Shown here piece after piece: positions 1 to 9,567 of a stretch of 64,000 nt of DNA. A model generated the notes under the pieces. The model ran no database searches, was not told where the DNA came from, and saw only the letters and a program-made list of their open reading frames with translations. A program made the position numbers and the translations under genes. How positions within the stretch are numbered: the first letter of the stretch is position 1; each line of letters starts with the position of its first letter. The DNA comes from an uncultured Clostridia bacterium. Its GTDB lineage: Bacteria > Bacillota > Clostridia > UBA1212 > UBA1255. The DNA is taken from assembly GCA_904420095.1 (NCBI GenBank), contig CAJFUB010000002.1:1-64000 (forward strand). The letters run 5' to 3'.

Positions 1-54
1 AAAAACAGAGGAACATCAGTCGGGAATTTGCCTGGCCGGAACTGTCCAAAGGCC

Positions 55-87
55 GTTTTTACTAAACTCGTGCCCTTTAGTAAAAAC
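55..87. repeat. Perfect 12-bp inverted repeat upstream of murA
   Basis: GTTTTTACTAAA (55-66) and its exact reverse complement TTTAGTAAAAAC (76-87) are separated by nine bases. The stem is AT-rich and has no separate T-tract, so it could be a weak two-way terminator of a gene left of the window or an operator for murA. No other gene is visible in bases 1-165. Confidence 0.45.
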
Positions 88-165
88 ATCTGTGTGTCAG
101 AAAATCCCCCTTTTACATAATATAAATAATATAAAGCGTGTTATATTTATGCGGTGAAAGAATAT

Positions 166-1482
166 ATGACAAAATATATTATAAACGGCGGACGGATTTT
201 ACGAGGTGAGGTAACTGTAAGCGGATCAAAAAACGCAGTGCTCCCCATCTTGTCCGCCGCAATTTTAAATAATGGCGTCACCCGGATCCAGAACTGTCCC
301 GATATTTCGGACGTGAGAATTACAATAGAAATACTAAAAGAACTGGGCTGCGACGTACAATTCCTAAAAAGCAGCAGAGGAAATACCATAGAGATCAACG
401 CAGCATGTATCAACTGCACAAAAATCGGGGTTGAAAACGCCTGTAAATGCAGATCCTCAATTACATTTCTCGGCGCGCTGGCCGCAAGAATGGGAGAAGC
501 CGAGGTCGCCTATCCCGGAGGCTGTACCATCGGAAAGCGTCCGCTTGACATACATGAAGACGCACTTTCAGCGATGAATATCAACGTCAGAAACTGCGAG
601 CATTATGTACGCGCAGAACGAAACGAAGAATCCGAACATTGCGACAGACATATTTTCCTTAGATTTCCAAGTGTAGGCGCAACGGAAAACGCCATGCTCG
701 CAGCCATGGGCACATCTGAAACCGTCTTCATCTACGGCGCGGCAATGGAACCGGAAATCGTCTGCCTGGCCGATTATTTAACGGCAATCGGCGCCGAAAT
801 AGAAGGCGCAGGAACAAATGCGATCAGAATGAAAGGAAAATCGGAATATAAAGCCGATCCGATCAACTTTACTGTCATCCCCGACAGAATTGAAACGGCA
901 ACCTATCTTATGGCTGCTGCCGCCGCCGGAGTCAACGTAAAAATCCACGACTGCAATCCCCTCCATATTACACCGGTTATAAAAACGCTGCGCAGCATGG
1001 GGTGCGAAATCAAAGAGCACTTTTATACAGCAGAGAAAGAAGGAAAAGCCACGTTAGAGCTCACAAAAGGCGCGGCATACGGAAGATTGGAGTCCCCGGG
1101 ATTTATTATCGCAGAAACGTATCCCGCCTACCCTACCGACGCGCAGTCTATTATTCTCCCGCTTCTGGCGACCGCAAAAGGAAATACGCTCGTCGCCGAT
1201 AGAATTTTTCCCGAGCGCTTCGGCGCCGCCGAGGAGCTGGTAAAAATGGGCGCGGACATCCAAAAAAGGGATTATGGCCAGATCGTAAAAGGAAAACGCC
1301 GGCTGAAAGGCGCAGAGGTTTATTCGCACGATTTGCGGGCAGGTGCCGCAATGATTATCGCAGGCCTTTCCGCCTCAGGGCAAACAACTGTATACGACAA
1401 CGGCTACATCCAAAGAGGATATGACGGAATTACAGAAAAACTGCGCGGAATCGGAGCTGAGATTTGGGAAATCCCCTGCTGA
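166..1482 (+). CDS. murA: UDP-N-acetylglucosamine 1-carboxyvinyltransferase (MurA)
   Basis: Transfers enolpyruvate from PEP to UDP-GlcNAc, the first committed step of peptidoglycan synthesis in the cytosol. The start of the protein (GGRILRGEVTVSGSKNAVLP) and the loop GGCTIGKRPLDIH are diagnostic; Cys120 in that loop matches the catalytic, fosfomycin-reactive Cys115 of E. coli MurA. The length of 438 residues is normal. A GTG at 154 would add four residues, but GGTGAAAG just upstream of the ATG at 166 is a good ribosome binding site, so I use 166. The gene faces the dcw cluster and its stop lies two bases from the ftsW stop with no terminator between them, so the two transcripts probably overlap at their 3' ends. 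Confidence 0.95.
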   Translation: MTKYIINGGRILRGEVTVSGSKNAVLPILSAAILNNGVTRIQNCPDISDVRITIEILKELGCDVQFLKSSRGNTIEINAACINCTKIGVENACKCRSSITFLGALAARMGEAEVAYPGGCTIGKRPLDIHEDALSAMNINVRNCEHYVRAERNEESEHCDRHIFLRFPSVGATENAMLAAMGTSETVFIYGAAMEPEIVCLADYLTAIGAEIEGAGTNAIRMKGKSEYKADPINFTVIPDRIETATYLMAAAAAGVNVKIHDCNPLHITPVIKTLRSMGCEIKEHFYTAEKEGKATLELTKGAAYGRLESPGFIIAETYPAYPTDAQSIILPLLATAKGNTLVADRIFPERFGAAEELVKMGADIQKRDYGQIVKGKRRLKGAEVYSHDLRAGAAMIIAGLSASGQTTVYDNGYIQRGYDGITEKLRGIGAEIWEIPC

Positions 1483-1484
1483 AA

Positions 1485-2675
1485 TCAGAATTTTTCATAA
1501 TGCGACTGTTTTGAAATGTTGAGCAGGATTCCCATGCTTGCAAGCAAAATCACAAGCGAAGTTCCCCCGTAGCTGAAAAACGGAAGTGAAATTCCCGTAA
1601 CAGGCATTGAAGACGTAACGACCGCTACATTCATCAAAACCTGGATCGTAATCAGCGTCGTAATTCCAAATGCGGTAAGAGAAGAAAACTTATCCGGCGC
1701 ATTTCTGGCGATTTTATATCCGCGCCAGATAAACAGAGTGAAAAGTCCCAAAACAAGGGTAACGCCAACAAACCCAAGCTCTTCCGCCAGAATTGATAAA
1801 ATAAAATCATTATAGGGTTCCGGAAGATAAAGGTATTTCTGGACACCTTTTCCAAAGCCTTTTCCAAACAGGCCGCCGGAGGAAATGGCATACAGCGACT
1901 GCATAATTTGGTAGCTGTCTCCGGACGTGTCATGCTCGGGATCCAGAAACGTTGTGAATCGCTCTGCAATATATTCAAAATTAACGGATTTCGTCGCAAA
2001 AACGACGACGGCAAGCAGGCCGGCGCATAGTCCCATGCAAAGATAGGTCGGCAATTTCACCCGTCCTGCAAACATCATGGCCACCATGACCATTCCCACG
2101 ATCAGGACGCAGCTGATATGCGGCTGCAATGCAATGAGACCGATCCCTATGCCGACCGGAACAATATATATCAGAATTCCAAGCAGACGCACAGCTTTAT
2201 AGCTCAGCCCCGGTCTGGAAAATACATATGCAAGAAACAGAATTACGGCAATTTTATACAATTCCGAGGGCTGGAACTCGATTCCGAAATTCAGCCACCG
2301 TTTTGCGTTGTTATGCGTCGTTCCGATCAGTTGGACCAACACCAGCAAAGCGATGCAGAATCCGAAAAATGGGATGGCAAAGCGTGCCAGCACCTTATAA
2401 TCGATCATGCTTACGATCAGCATCGCCGCGACGCCAAGAACCGCAAATACCAACTGCTTTTTAAGGATCGTATACGCATCGGACTGAGCGTTCAAGGAAT
2501 AGGCGGAGGCCGAGCTTGCGCTGAAAACCATCATCGTACCGAGGCCCAGCAGCATGATGATCGCAAGCAGGAGCCAGAAGTCCGGCTGATTATAGCGAAT
2601 ACTTTCCCGAATCCGCCGTTTGACCTCATCCAGCGCCCCGTTATTTTTTTTCTCCGCTTTGTGATTCAAGCCCAT
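1485..2675 (-). CDS. ftsW: FtsW/RodA/SpoVE-family peptidoglycan glycosyltransferase
   Basis: SEDS-family polytopic membrane protein that polymerises lipid II at the septum together with a class B PBP. About ten hydrophobic segments follow a basic cytoplasmic N-terminus of about 30 residues. The family stretches KRWLNFG-FQPSELYKIA, PEPYNDFILSILAEELGF and PFFSYGGTS are present. An in-frame TTG at 2696 gives a longer protein, but GGAGGG lies six bases before the ATG at 2675, giving 396 residues. It follows mraY by about 25 bases and is the last gene of the cluster. SpoVE versus FtsW cannot be decided from sequence alone; its place in the dcw cluster favours FtsW. Confidence 0.92.
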   Translation of the reverse strand: MGLNHKAEKKNNGALDEVKRRIRESIRYNQPDFWLLLAIIMLLGLGTMMVFSASSASAYSLNAQSDAYTILKKQLVFAVLGVAAMLIVSMIDYKVLARFAIPFFGFCIALLVLVQLIGTTHNNAKRWLNFGIEFQPSELYKIAVILFLAYVFSRPGLSYKAVRLLGILIYIVPVGIGIGLIALQPHISCVLIVGMVMVAMMFAGRVKLPTYLCMGLCAGLLAVVVFATKSVNFEYIAERFTTFLDPEHDTSGDSYQIMQSLYAISSGGLFGKGFGKGVQKYLYLPEPYNDFILSILAEELGFVGVTLVLGLFTLFIWRGYKIARNAPDKFSSLTAFGITTLITIQVLMNVAVVTSSMPVTGISLPFFSYGGTSLVILLASMGILLNISKQSHYEKF

Positions 2676-2700
2676 GCCGATCCCTCCACAATGCAATTGC

Positions 2701-3672
2701 TCAGCGCATACTGAAATATGCCAGTACGCAGCAAAACAGCGTAAAAATCCAAAATATCGTTACGACTTTCCGCTCGCTCCATCCGCAAAGTTCAAAATGA
2801 TGATGAATGGGCGCCATTCGAAACAGGCGTTTCCCTTTCGTTATTTTAAAAAACGATACTTGCAGAATTACGGAAAGCGCCTCGATTACAAACAGGAAGC
2901 CGGCAATGACCAGCAAAAGCGGACGCTGGAGCAAAATGACGCAGGCACCCATCGCCCCGCCGATCGCCAGAGATCCCGTATCCCCCATAAACACCTTCGC
3001 TGGATTAAAATTAAACAGCAGAAAGCCAAGCAGACCACCCGCCATTGCCACGGAAAAATATGCGACGGAATCATCCGGACAGAGCAGGATCGAAACGGCG
3101 GCAAACAGCACAAATACGATAAACGAAGAGCCGGCGCACAGGCCGTCCAGGCCGTCCGTCAGATTGACGGCATTCGTCGCAGAAAGGAGGATCAGAATAC
3201 AAAACGGGATGAATACCCATTTCAGGTCAAACGTTTTCGTATAGCCGAAAAAGTCGATAATAATTGTGTTGTCAACATAATTCTTTCTGGTAATATAAAA
3301 TACGAACGCAAGCGAAACCAGGAATAAAAGCGTCATCTTCTGATAAGCCCGGAGTCCGTCCTTTCTCTTTTTTACGATTTTAATCAGATCATCCAGAAAC
3401 CCTACAAAGCCAAATCCAACCGAAGTCCACAGCAAGGGAATCATTTTCGGCGCCATGCCTTTGAAATACAAAACCAGCGCTACGATAATCAGCGGCGTCA
3501 GGAAAATCAATGCGCCGATCGTAGGCGTCCCCTGCTTTTTGAGATGCGACTGCGGCCCGTTATAACGAATTGTCTGGCCGAACTTCAGCCTCCGCAGAAG
3601 CGGAATGTAAAACGGCGCAAGCAGCACTGCGCCCGCAAATGTAATCAGAAAAATGATGGTAACCGTCGTCAT
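2701..3672 (-). CDS. mraY: Phospho-N-acetylmuramoyl-pentapeptide-transferase (MraY)
   Basis: Membrane enzyme that moves phospho-MurNAc-pentapeptide from UDP to undecaprenyl phosphate, forming lipid I. The 323-residue protein has about ten membrane segments. The Asp-rich catalytic motif NAVNLTDGLDGL and the C-terminal signature PIHHHFELCGW are intact. A strong ribosome binding site (GGAGGGAG) precedes the ATG. It lies between murF and ftsW; murD, common at this spot in other Bacillota, is absent. Confidence 0.96.
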   Translation of the reverse strand: MTTVTIIFLITFAGAVLLAPFYIPLLRRLKFGQTIRYNGPQSHLKKQGTPTIGALIFLTPLIIVALVLYFKGMAPKMIPLLWTSVGFGFVGFLDDLIKIVKKRKDGLRAYQKMTLLFLVSLAFVFYITRKNYVDNTIIIDFFGYTKTFDLKWVFIPFCILILLSATNAVNLTDGLDGLCAGSSFIVFVLFAAVSILLCPDDSVAYFSVAMAGGLLGFLLFNFNPAKVFMGDTGSLAIGGAMGACVILLQRPLLLVIAGFLFVIEALSVILQVSFFKITKGKRLFRMAPIHHHFELCGWSERKVVTIFWIFTLFCCVLAYFSMR

Positions 3673-3690
3673 AGCTGCAGCTCCCTCCGA

Positions 3691-5085
3691 TTATACGAAG
3701 TCATTGATCAGGGCCTCGGAAATGAGATTCATGCGGATTGCGTGCGACCCCTTGACCAGGACTCCGACCTTCAGCCCCCTTTGCGCATAGTCCCGAATGA
3801 TCGGGGACAAAACGCGCGCGCCCTCAGAAGAGTCGGAAACATGCATTTTGCGCAAGCCGTCAAACGTGTCATAATATATCACAGATTGGGGGCCTACGGC
3901 AAGAAGTACGCCGGCGGCTTCCGAAGCCAGTCTGCCGACCTTTCTGTGCGATTCCTCAGACAGAACGCCAAGCTCCAGCATATCGCCCAAAGCCGCAATT
4001 TTAATATCCGCATCCATGTCGCGAAGCACGCCGAGCGATGCGGCCATGGACTCCGGACCGGCATTATATGTATCGTCTATCACAAATCCCCAAGGCGTTT
4101 CTACGATTTTCTGCCGCGACGCCTCTTCTCCGAACTGCGATAAGGTATCGACCGCTTCTTCAGAGGAAATGCCCAGAGCATTCGCGGCGCAGACCGCCGC
4201 CATGCTGTTGTATACGTTGTGGACGCCCGGGACACGCAGCCGGACTGCAAAATGCTGCCCGGAAGGCGTAAATAATTCATAGCTGCTTCCGTGAATGTTT
4301 TCAGCCCGGTATGCAGAATTTTCTTCCGTTCCAAAATAAACCGTTTCGATTGCGTCCGCGCCATATTCTTCCAGGATCGCTTGGACCAAAGCCTCGTCAG
4401 AAAGCATGTCGTTATCTCCGTTTAGAATCAGCTTTCCGCCCGGCCGCATGCCCTTGCAGATTTCCAGCTTCGCGCGCAGGATATTTTCGCGCGTCCCCAG
4501 CGTCTCAAGGTGGGAAATTCCGATATTTGTAATGATCGCAACATCTGGGCGGACGATTTTCGTCAAATATTCAATTTGCCCAAGGCCGCGCATCCCCATT
4601 TCGGTCACGAGCGCTTCATGCGTTTCGTCGAGCCGCATGACGGTCAGAGGAAGGCCCAGCTCATTATTCTGGTTCAGCTCCGATTTCAGTGTGATATAAT
4701 GCCCTCCGATCACGGAAGCAACCATATCCTTTGTCGAGGTTTTCCCCACACTGCCCGTCACGGCGATTTTAAACACGGAATCACCGCGTTCCCGAAGGAT
4801 TCCGGCGGCAATGCGTCCCATAGCGACCGCCGTATCATCCGTTTCCACAACGGCTCCGGAATTGCCGTGATACAGATCACGGATCGTGAGCGCCGCGGCG
4901 GCTCCCGAAGCAAAGGCCTGATCTATATAGAGATGTCCGTCTGTGCGCTCGCCTTTCAGTGCAATGAAAAGACAATCCGGCTCGAGCTTTCTCGAATCGA
5001 TCGAGGCGTTCCGCACCGTGATCTCCTTATTGCCGCGGACAGATCCGCCCGTAAATTCAGCGATTTTTTCCAATGTCAGCTTCAT
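3691..5085 (-). CDS. murF: UDP-N-acetylmuramoyl-tripeptide--D-alanyl-D-alanine ligase (MurF)
   Basis: ATP-dependent Mur ligase that adds D-Ala-D-Ala to UDP-MurNAc-tripeptide. The Mur-ligase P-loop (AVTGSVGKTSTKDM) and the central motif ending NNELGLPLTVM are clear, followed by a C-terminal domain with DDTYNAGPESM. The open frame continues upstream to 5166 inside murE, but MKLTLEKIAEFTGG at 5085 is the usual MurF start and has GAGAGG upstream, giving 464 residues. It lies 34 bases after the murE stop. Confidence 0.95.
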   Translation of the reverse strand: MKLTLEKIAEFTGGSVRGNKEITVRNASIDSRKLEPDCLFIALKGERTDGHLYIDQAFASGAAAALTIRDLYHGNSGAVVETDDTAVAMGRIAAGILRERGDSVFKIAVTGSVGKTSTKDMVASVIGGHYITLKSELNQNNELGLPLTVMRLDETHEALVTEMGMRGLGQIEYLTKIVRPDVAIITNIGISHLETLGTRENILRAKLEICKGMRPGGKLILNGDNDMLSDEALVQAILEEYGADAIETVYFGTEENSAYRAENIHGSSYELFTPSGQHFAVRLRVPGVHNVYNSMAAVCAANALGISSEEAVDTLSQFGEEASRQKIVETPWGFVIDDTYNAGPESMAASLGVLRDMDADIKIAALGDMLELGVLSEESHRKVGRLASEAAGVLLAVGPQSVIYYDTFDGLRKMHVSDSSEGARVLSPIIRDYAQRGLKVGVLVKGSHAIRMNLISEALINDFV

Positions 5086-5119
5086 GGTTTCTATGACCCT
5101 CTCAAGTGATTCTTTTGTA

Positions 5120-6610
5120 TTATTGCATTTGATCCAATATTTCCCGCACAATTTTCCGCTCGTCAAACGGGACGGTTCGATCCTTCAGGATCTGTTCCGT
5201 TTCATGGCCCTTCCCGGCAAGGATGATGACGTCGCCCGGACGTGCGTTTCTCAGCGCGTATTCAATGGCGCTGCGCCTGTCTACGATACAAATATAATCC
5301 GCGCCCGTCGGAATTATGCCTTTTTCTATATCCCGTACAATCTGCTCCGGATCCTCGCTTCTCGGGTTATCGGAAGTAATAATCGTAAAGTCCGCATATT
5401 TTCCTGCGGTTTCCCCCATCAGTGCACGCGGCCGGTTCCGATCGCCGCCGCATCCAAACAAGAAAACGGTACGTTTTGCATACTCTTTTACCGTCGTTAA
5501 AATATTGATAAAGCTGTCGGGATTATGCGCGTAATCGATCAACACGGAGAAGTCTTTTCCGGTCGGGACGGTTTCCGCTTTTCCCGGCACGAATACAGTT
5601 CTCAAACCGGAAGCGGCCCGTTCCGGGGAGATGCCCTCGATACAGCAGCATGCGAACGCGGCAAGAGAATTATAGACGCTGAAGCGTCCGGGCACGGGAA
5701 CCGCGATATGATACAGCCGTTCTCCAACGGATACGTCATATTCGACGCCATTCTGTTTCGTTATGATATTTTTCGCCCGGAAGCTGCAGTCAGAATCAAT
5801 GCCGAAGGTATAGATTTTTGCGCCGGAGCGCTCGGCCTGTTCCAGCATCCGGCATGCATAGGAACTGTCGCTGTTAATCAGGGCGTTTTCACACATCGTA
5901 AAAAGCTTCGATTTTGCTTCGGCATATTCCTCCATGTTGGCATGCTCGTTTTCTCCGATGTGATCTCTTGACAGATTCGTAAAAATTGCCGTGCTGAACC
6001 GGCAGTGCCCGACCCGGTTCAGATGCAGCCCCTGGGAAGAAACCTCCATGATACAGGTGCCGATTTTTTTCTCTGTCATCCGGGAAAGCAGCTTTTGCAG
6101 AATGTTCGCCTCCGGCGTCGTTCGCTCCGATGGAATTTCTTCCTCTCCAATTTTGTTGCAGATGGTTCCGATCAGTCCCGTTTCGAGCCCCGCCGCCTGA
6201 TAAACAGCGCGGATCATATAAGTTGTAGACGTTTTTCCCTTTGTGCCCGTCACGCCGATCAGCCGGAGCCGTTCGGAGGGGTTTCCGTAAAATGCGGCGC
6301 AAATTCCCGATAAGGCCCATCTGGTATCAGGACACAGGATAACGGCCGGCCCGTTTTTTCCCGCATCAAAGCCGTATTCCTCCAGGGTCTCCCTGCTCTG
6401 CGCAAGAATTGCTACCGCGCCGGCCTCGGCGGCCGCCGCAGCGTACCGGTGTCCGTCCGTGACATAGCCCTTGATACAGACAAAAAGGGAGCCCGGCCCG
6501 CATTTTCTGTGATCCGTTTCAATCGATGTGATCTCTATCTGCCCCGCATCGCCCGGTCCTGCAAACACGCAGCCGGTATCGTTGTGTTCCAATAATTGAT
6601 TCAGTTTCAT
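5120..6610 (-). CDS. murE: UDP-MurNAc-L-Ala-D-Glu:meso-diaminopimelate ligase (MurE)
   Basis: Adds the third amino acid of the peptidoglycan stem peptide. The P-loop GVTGTKGKTSTTYM and the specificity motif DNPRSEDP are visible. DNPR is the meso-diaminopimelate form, whereas lysine-type enzymes usually carry a DDPN-like motif, so the wall is predicted to be mDAP type. The 496-residue length is normal. AGGAG lies eight bases before the start. It follows the PBP gene by 11 bases. Confidence 0.96.
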   Translation of the reverse strand: MKLNQLLEHNDTGCVFAGPGDAGQIEITSIETDHRKCGPGSLFVCIKGYVTDGHRYAAAAAEAGAVAILAQSRETLEEYGFDAGKNGPAVILCPDTRWALSGICAAFYGNPSERLRLIGVTGTKGKTSTTYMIRAVYQAAGLETGLIGTICNKIGEEEIPSERTTPEANILQKLLSRMTEKKIGTCIMEVSSQGLHLNRVGHCRFSTAIFTNLSRDHIGENEHANMEEYAEAKSKLFTMCENALINSDSSYACRMLEQAERSGAKIYTFGIDSDCSFRAKNIITKQNGVEYDVSVGERLYHIAVPVPGRFSVYNSLAAFACCCIEGISPERAASGLRTVFVPGKAETVPTGKDFSVLIDYAHNPDSFINILTTVKEYAKRTVFLFGCGGDRNRPRALMGETAGKYADFTIITSDNPRSEDPEQIVRDIEKGIIPTGADYICIVDRRSAIEYALRNARPGDVIILAGKGHETEQILKDRTVPFDERKIVREILDQMQ

Positions 6611-6621
6611 GGCACTCTCTC

Positions 6622-8934
6622 CTAATCGGCAGTTTCCGTATCATTATTGATCAGCTCGAGCTCTATGACAGAGCCCTTGTTTACGACAGTTCCGTCCGGA
6701 ATATTTTGTGAAACAACCTCCCCGATATTGTTTGCCTGTACGTTCAGACCAAGCTCCGTCAGCGTTTCGATGGCCTCCGTCAGCGTATAGCCAAGCAAAT
6801 TGGGGACTGTAACGGTCTGTTTGACCGTTTCCGGATTCGTATACAATACCACCTTAGAACCGGACATTACATAAGAATTATAGCGTGGAATCTGCTCAGA
6901 AATCGTAATTTGCGAAAGATCAGCGGTTTCGTCCGCATCCGCGATCGTATAGGAAAAGCCCTGCTCTTTGAGCGCCGCAATTGCTTCCTCTACGGAAAGT
7001 CCCGTTACGTTCGGCACATAGCTTTTTACCATCATGTTCTGGCTGTCAAGGTCGGTATAACGTCTTTCCACTTCCAGATAAGTAAGAATCTTTTCAATCA
7101 GTTCTCCGGCCACCGGCGCCGCCTGCCGTCCTCCGGAAGCCGAGCTGTCTGTGGGGTTGGGGTGGTCCAGCATGACAAGGATTACGATTTCCGGATCGTC
7201 TGCCGGCGCGATGCCGCAGAATGACGCGATATATCTGCCGTCCGTTTCCGTTGTCGTCGTCTGGGAGGTGCCCGTTTTGCCCGCAACACGATAGCCGGAC
7301 ACATAAGCATTGCTTCCCGTTCCAGACGCGACGACCTGCTCCAGCAGCTCCAATACCTCTTTGGATGTGCTCTCTGAAATTACCTGCCGCACAACCGTCG
7401 TATCATAGCTTTTTACGACAATATTATTGCTGTCGGTAATTTCCTTCACAATTCTCGGCTGCACCAGCTTTCCGCCGTTTGCGATCGCGCAATACGCTGT
7501 TGCAAGCTGAATCGGCGTAATTTGAACGCGCTGCCCAAAGGCCGTTACCGCCATATCGATTTCCGTAGGATTGGTATGAAAAATACTGTTTGCTTCTCCG
7601 GAAAGCAAAATCCCCGTTTTGGAACGGAAGCCGAACGATTCGATATATTGATAAAATTTTTCCATGCCGATCTGGAGGGAAAGCTTTGCAAATACCGGGT
7701 TACAGGAATTCTTGACGGCATCTGCAAATGTTTCGGTGCCGTGATCGTTCGATTTCCGCCAGCAGCGGATCTTCCAGCCGGAAAGATCAAGCGGAGCGTC
7801 GCTGACCATCGTATCTTTGTTTACAAGCCCTTCCTCAATGCCGATCGCAGTAGTGATCGATTTAAACGTGGAGCCCGGCTCATAAGTATCCGTAAGCGCT
7901 TTGTTCCGCCAGACCGTTTCGCTGAGGATCTTCACGGATTCGTTCGTATTCCCGATCCAGGTATCGGCGTCGTATCCCTCCGGCGCGGCGTACGGATCGT
8001 TCAGATTAAAATCGGGATAAGAAGCCATTGCGAGTACGTCTCCCGTGTCGGGCTGCATTACCACGATTGCGCCGCCCTCCGTTACATTAAACTCTTCAAT
8101 CGTTTCCTTCAGCGCCTTCTCCACCATATTCTGTATCGTTGCGTCGATCGTCAGTACGACGTTGTTGCCATCCTGCGGATCAAGACGCGTAATTTCATCG
8201 TATGGCAGCTCGTTTCCCGCCGCGTCGACTGCGGTGATAATTCGGCCGGCCGTTCCTGTCAGCATACTGTCAAGCGCAACCTCGACGCCGCATACCAGCC
8301 CCTGGTCATCCTTTCCGGTGAAGCCGATCAAGTGACACGCCAGATTGTCATTTGGATAATACCTGGTCGTATCCTCATCAACATAGACGCCCTTAATTCC
8401 TTCCTCCTTAATCCAGCTTTTGACCTGATCGCCAAGCTCGATCTCCAGTTTCTCAGCGATCAGTTTATAACGGCCCTCTGATTGAATTTTCGTCAGCGTC
8501 TGATCGTAGTCCAGCTGCAGGATATCAGACAGGCCCTGCGCAACCTTTTTCTGATATGCCTCCACATCGCCGCCGGGCGCATTATCCTTTATAATTTTCT
8601 GATTAACGTTTACCAGGCAGGAGGATACGCTGATTGCAAGCACGTTTCCGTTTCTGTCTGTAATCGTGCCTCGTTTTGCAGAAATGGTTCTCCAGGAATT
8701 CTGCTGCGCGTATGCTTTTTTACTATAATAATCTCCCTTGATAAACTGGAGATAAGCAAAACGAAAAAGCAGCAGGACCATGAAAACGATTACTGCGACG
8801 CATACCGCGATCGATTTGCCTCGTACTTTATCGTCTCTGTCTTCGCTCTCGTAGGTCAGCGCTGCTTTGAGATAGTTCCGTTTCGTTCTTTTTTGGGTAT
8901 TATCTTGCTCTTGCCTGCGGGAAACCTTTGCCAC
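6622..8934 (-). CDS. Class B penicillin-binding protein with two PASTA domains (FtsI/SpoVD type)
   Basis: Septal peptidoglycan transpeptidase, the likely partner of FtsW. Order: cytoplasmic basic segment, one membrane anchor (about residues 40-60), PBP dimerisation domain, transpeptidase domain, then two C-terminal PASTA repeats. Catalytic motifs are complete: S355-T-F-K, S410-C-N and K553-T-G. An upstream ATG at 8955 has no ribosome binding site, while AGGAGG lies nine bases before the GTG at 8934, so I choose 8934 (770 residues). PASTA repeats occur in SpoVD-like and some division PBPs of Bacillota, so division versus sporulation is open; the position between ftsL and murE fits either. Confidence 0.92.
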   Translation of the reverse strand: MAKVSRRQEQDNTQKRTKRNYLKAALTYESEDRDDKVRGKSIAVCVAVIVFMVLLLFRFAYLQFIKGDYYSKKAYAQQNSWRTISAKRGTITDRNGNVLAISVSSCLVNVNQKIIKDNAPGGDVEAYQKKVAQGLSDILQLDYDQTLTKIQSEGRYKLIAEKLEIELGDQVKSWIKEEGIKGVYVDEDTTRYYPNDNLACHLIGFTGKDDQGLVCGVEVALDSMLTGTAGRIITAVDAAGNELPYDEITRLDPQDGNNVVLTIDATIQNMVEKALKETIEEFNVTEGGAIVVMQPDTGDVLAMASYPDFNLNDPYAAPEGYDADTWIGNTNESVKILSETVWRNKALTDTYEPGSTFKSITTAIGIEEGLVNKDTMVSDAPLDLSGWKIRCWRKSNDHGTETFADAVKNSCNPVFAKLSLQIGMEKFYQYIESFGFRSKTGILLSGEANSIFHTNPTEIDMAVTAFGQRVQITPIQLATAYCAIANGGKLVQPRIVKEITDSNNIVVKSYDTTVVRQVISESTSKEVLELLEQVVASGTGSNAYVSGYRVAGKTGTSQTTTTETDGRYIASFCGIAPADDPEIVILVMLDHPNPTDSSASGGRQAAPVAGELIEKILTYLEVERRYTDLDSQNMMVKSYVPNVTGLSVEEAIAALKEQGFSYTIADADETADLSQITISEQIPRYNSYVMSGSKVVLYTNPETVKQTVTVPNLLGYTLTEAIETLTELGLNVQANNIGEVVSQNIPDGTVVNKGSVIELELINNDTETAD

Positions 8935-8985
8935 CCTACCATGCCTCCTGTCCATATGGTAAAATATATGCTGGGCTTCCTCAAT

Positions 8986-9534
8986 TTATATCAGTCCCAG
9001 AAAAAGCTTTATCCTTTCGAGCGCTTTCTGGTGCCACGCAGTGTCTGAAGCCTCGTCCCTCGTAAACTCCGTATTTTTATATTCCGTCTGGTCGATGGCT
9101 TCAACCGGGACATATCGGATCTGATACGAAAGAGGCTTATGCATTCCGAGCTTTTTCTCTGCAATTTCGGCAATTTCCGCAATGCTCATGCTGCTTTCTA
9201 TTTCTACCTCCATGTTTTCAATGGCGGCGTTCAGCTCGTCGTATTCCTGCTGCAGCTTATGGTTCTCATAATTGATCTGTGTAACGGAAGCATACCGGAA
9301 TGCAACCGTAAGTCCAAGCGCCACAAGCAGGATCACATTTGCGATCACACTGCGTTTGACTTTTTTGTCTTCTTTTTTCTTTTTGATTTCCGTCAGTACA
9401 ATTTGTTTTTTTTCGATTTTTTCCGCCGGAATGTAAAATTCTCCGACTTCCGGTTCGAATTCATAATCGTACCGGTAGGCGTTGCTTCCATCGGAGGCCG
9501 CTCTACCGCCGATGCTGCTTCTTCCCCTGTTCAT
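8986..9534 (-). CDS. ftsL: Cell division protein FtsL-like
   Basis: Bitopic membrane protein of the divisome. A charged cytoplasmic N-terminus of about 60 residues ends in a lysine-rich run, followed by one membrane segment (VIANVILLVALGLTVAF) and an extracellular coiled coil with leucine/isoleucine heptads, then an AEKKLGM motif typical of FtsL/DivIC proteins. Sequence conservation in this family is low, so the call depends on architecture and on position between rsmH and the PBP gene. The 182-residue length is longer than the usual 100-130, mainly through the N-terminal extension. Confidence 0.85.
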   Translation of the reverse strand: MNRGRSSIGGRAASDGSNAYRYDYEFEPEVGEFYIPAEKIEKKQIVLTEIKKKKEDKKVKRSVIANVILLVALGLTVAFRYASVTQINYENHKLQQEYDELNAAIENMEVEIESSMSIAEIAEIAEKKLGMHKPLSYQIRYVPVEAIDQTEYKNTEFTRDEASDTAWHQKALERIKLFLGLI

Positions 9535-9567
9535 TTGTAATTCCCACCCTGTTATCTTTTGTTTTTA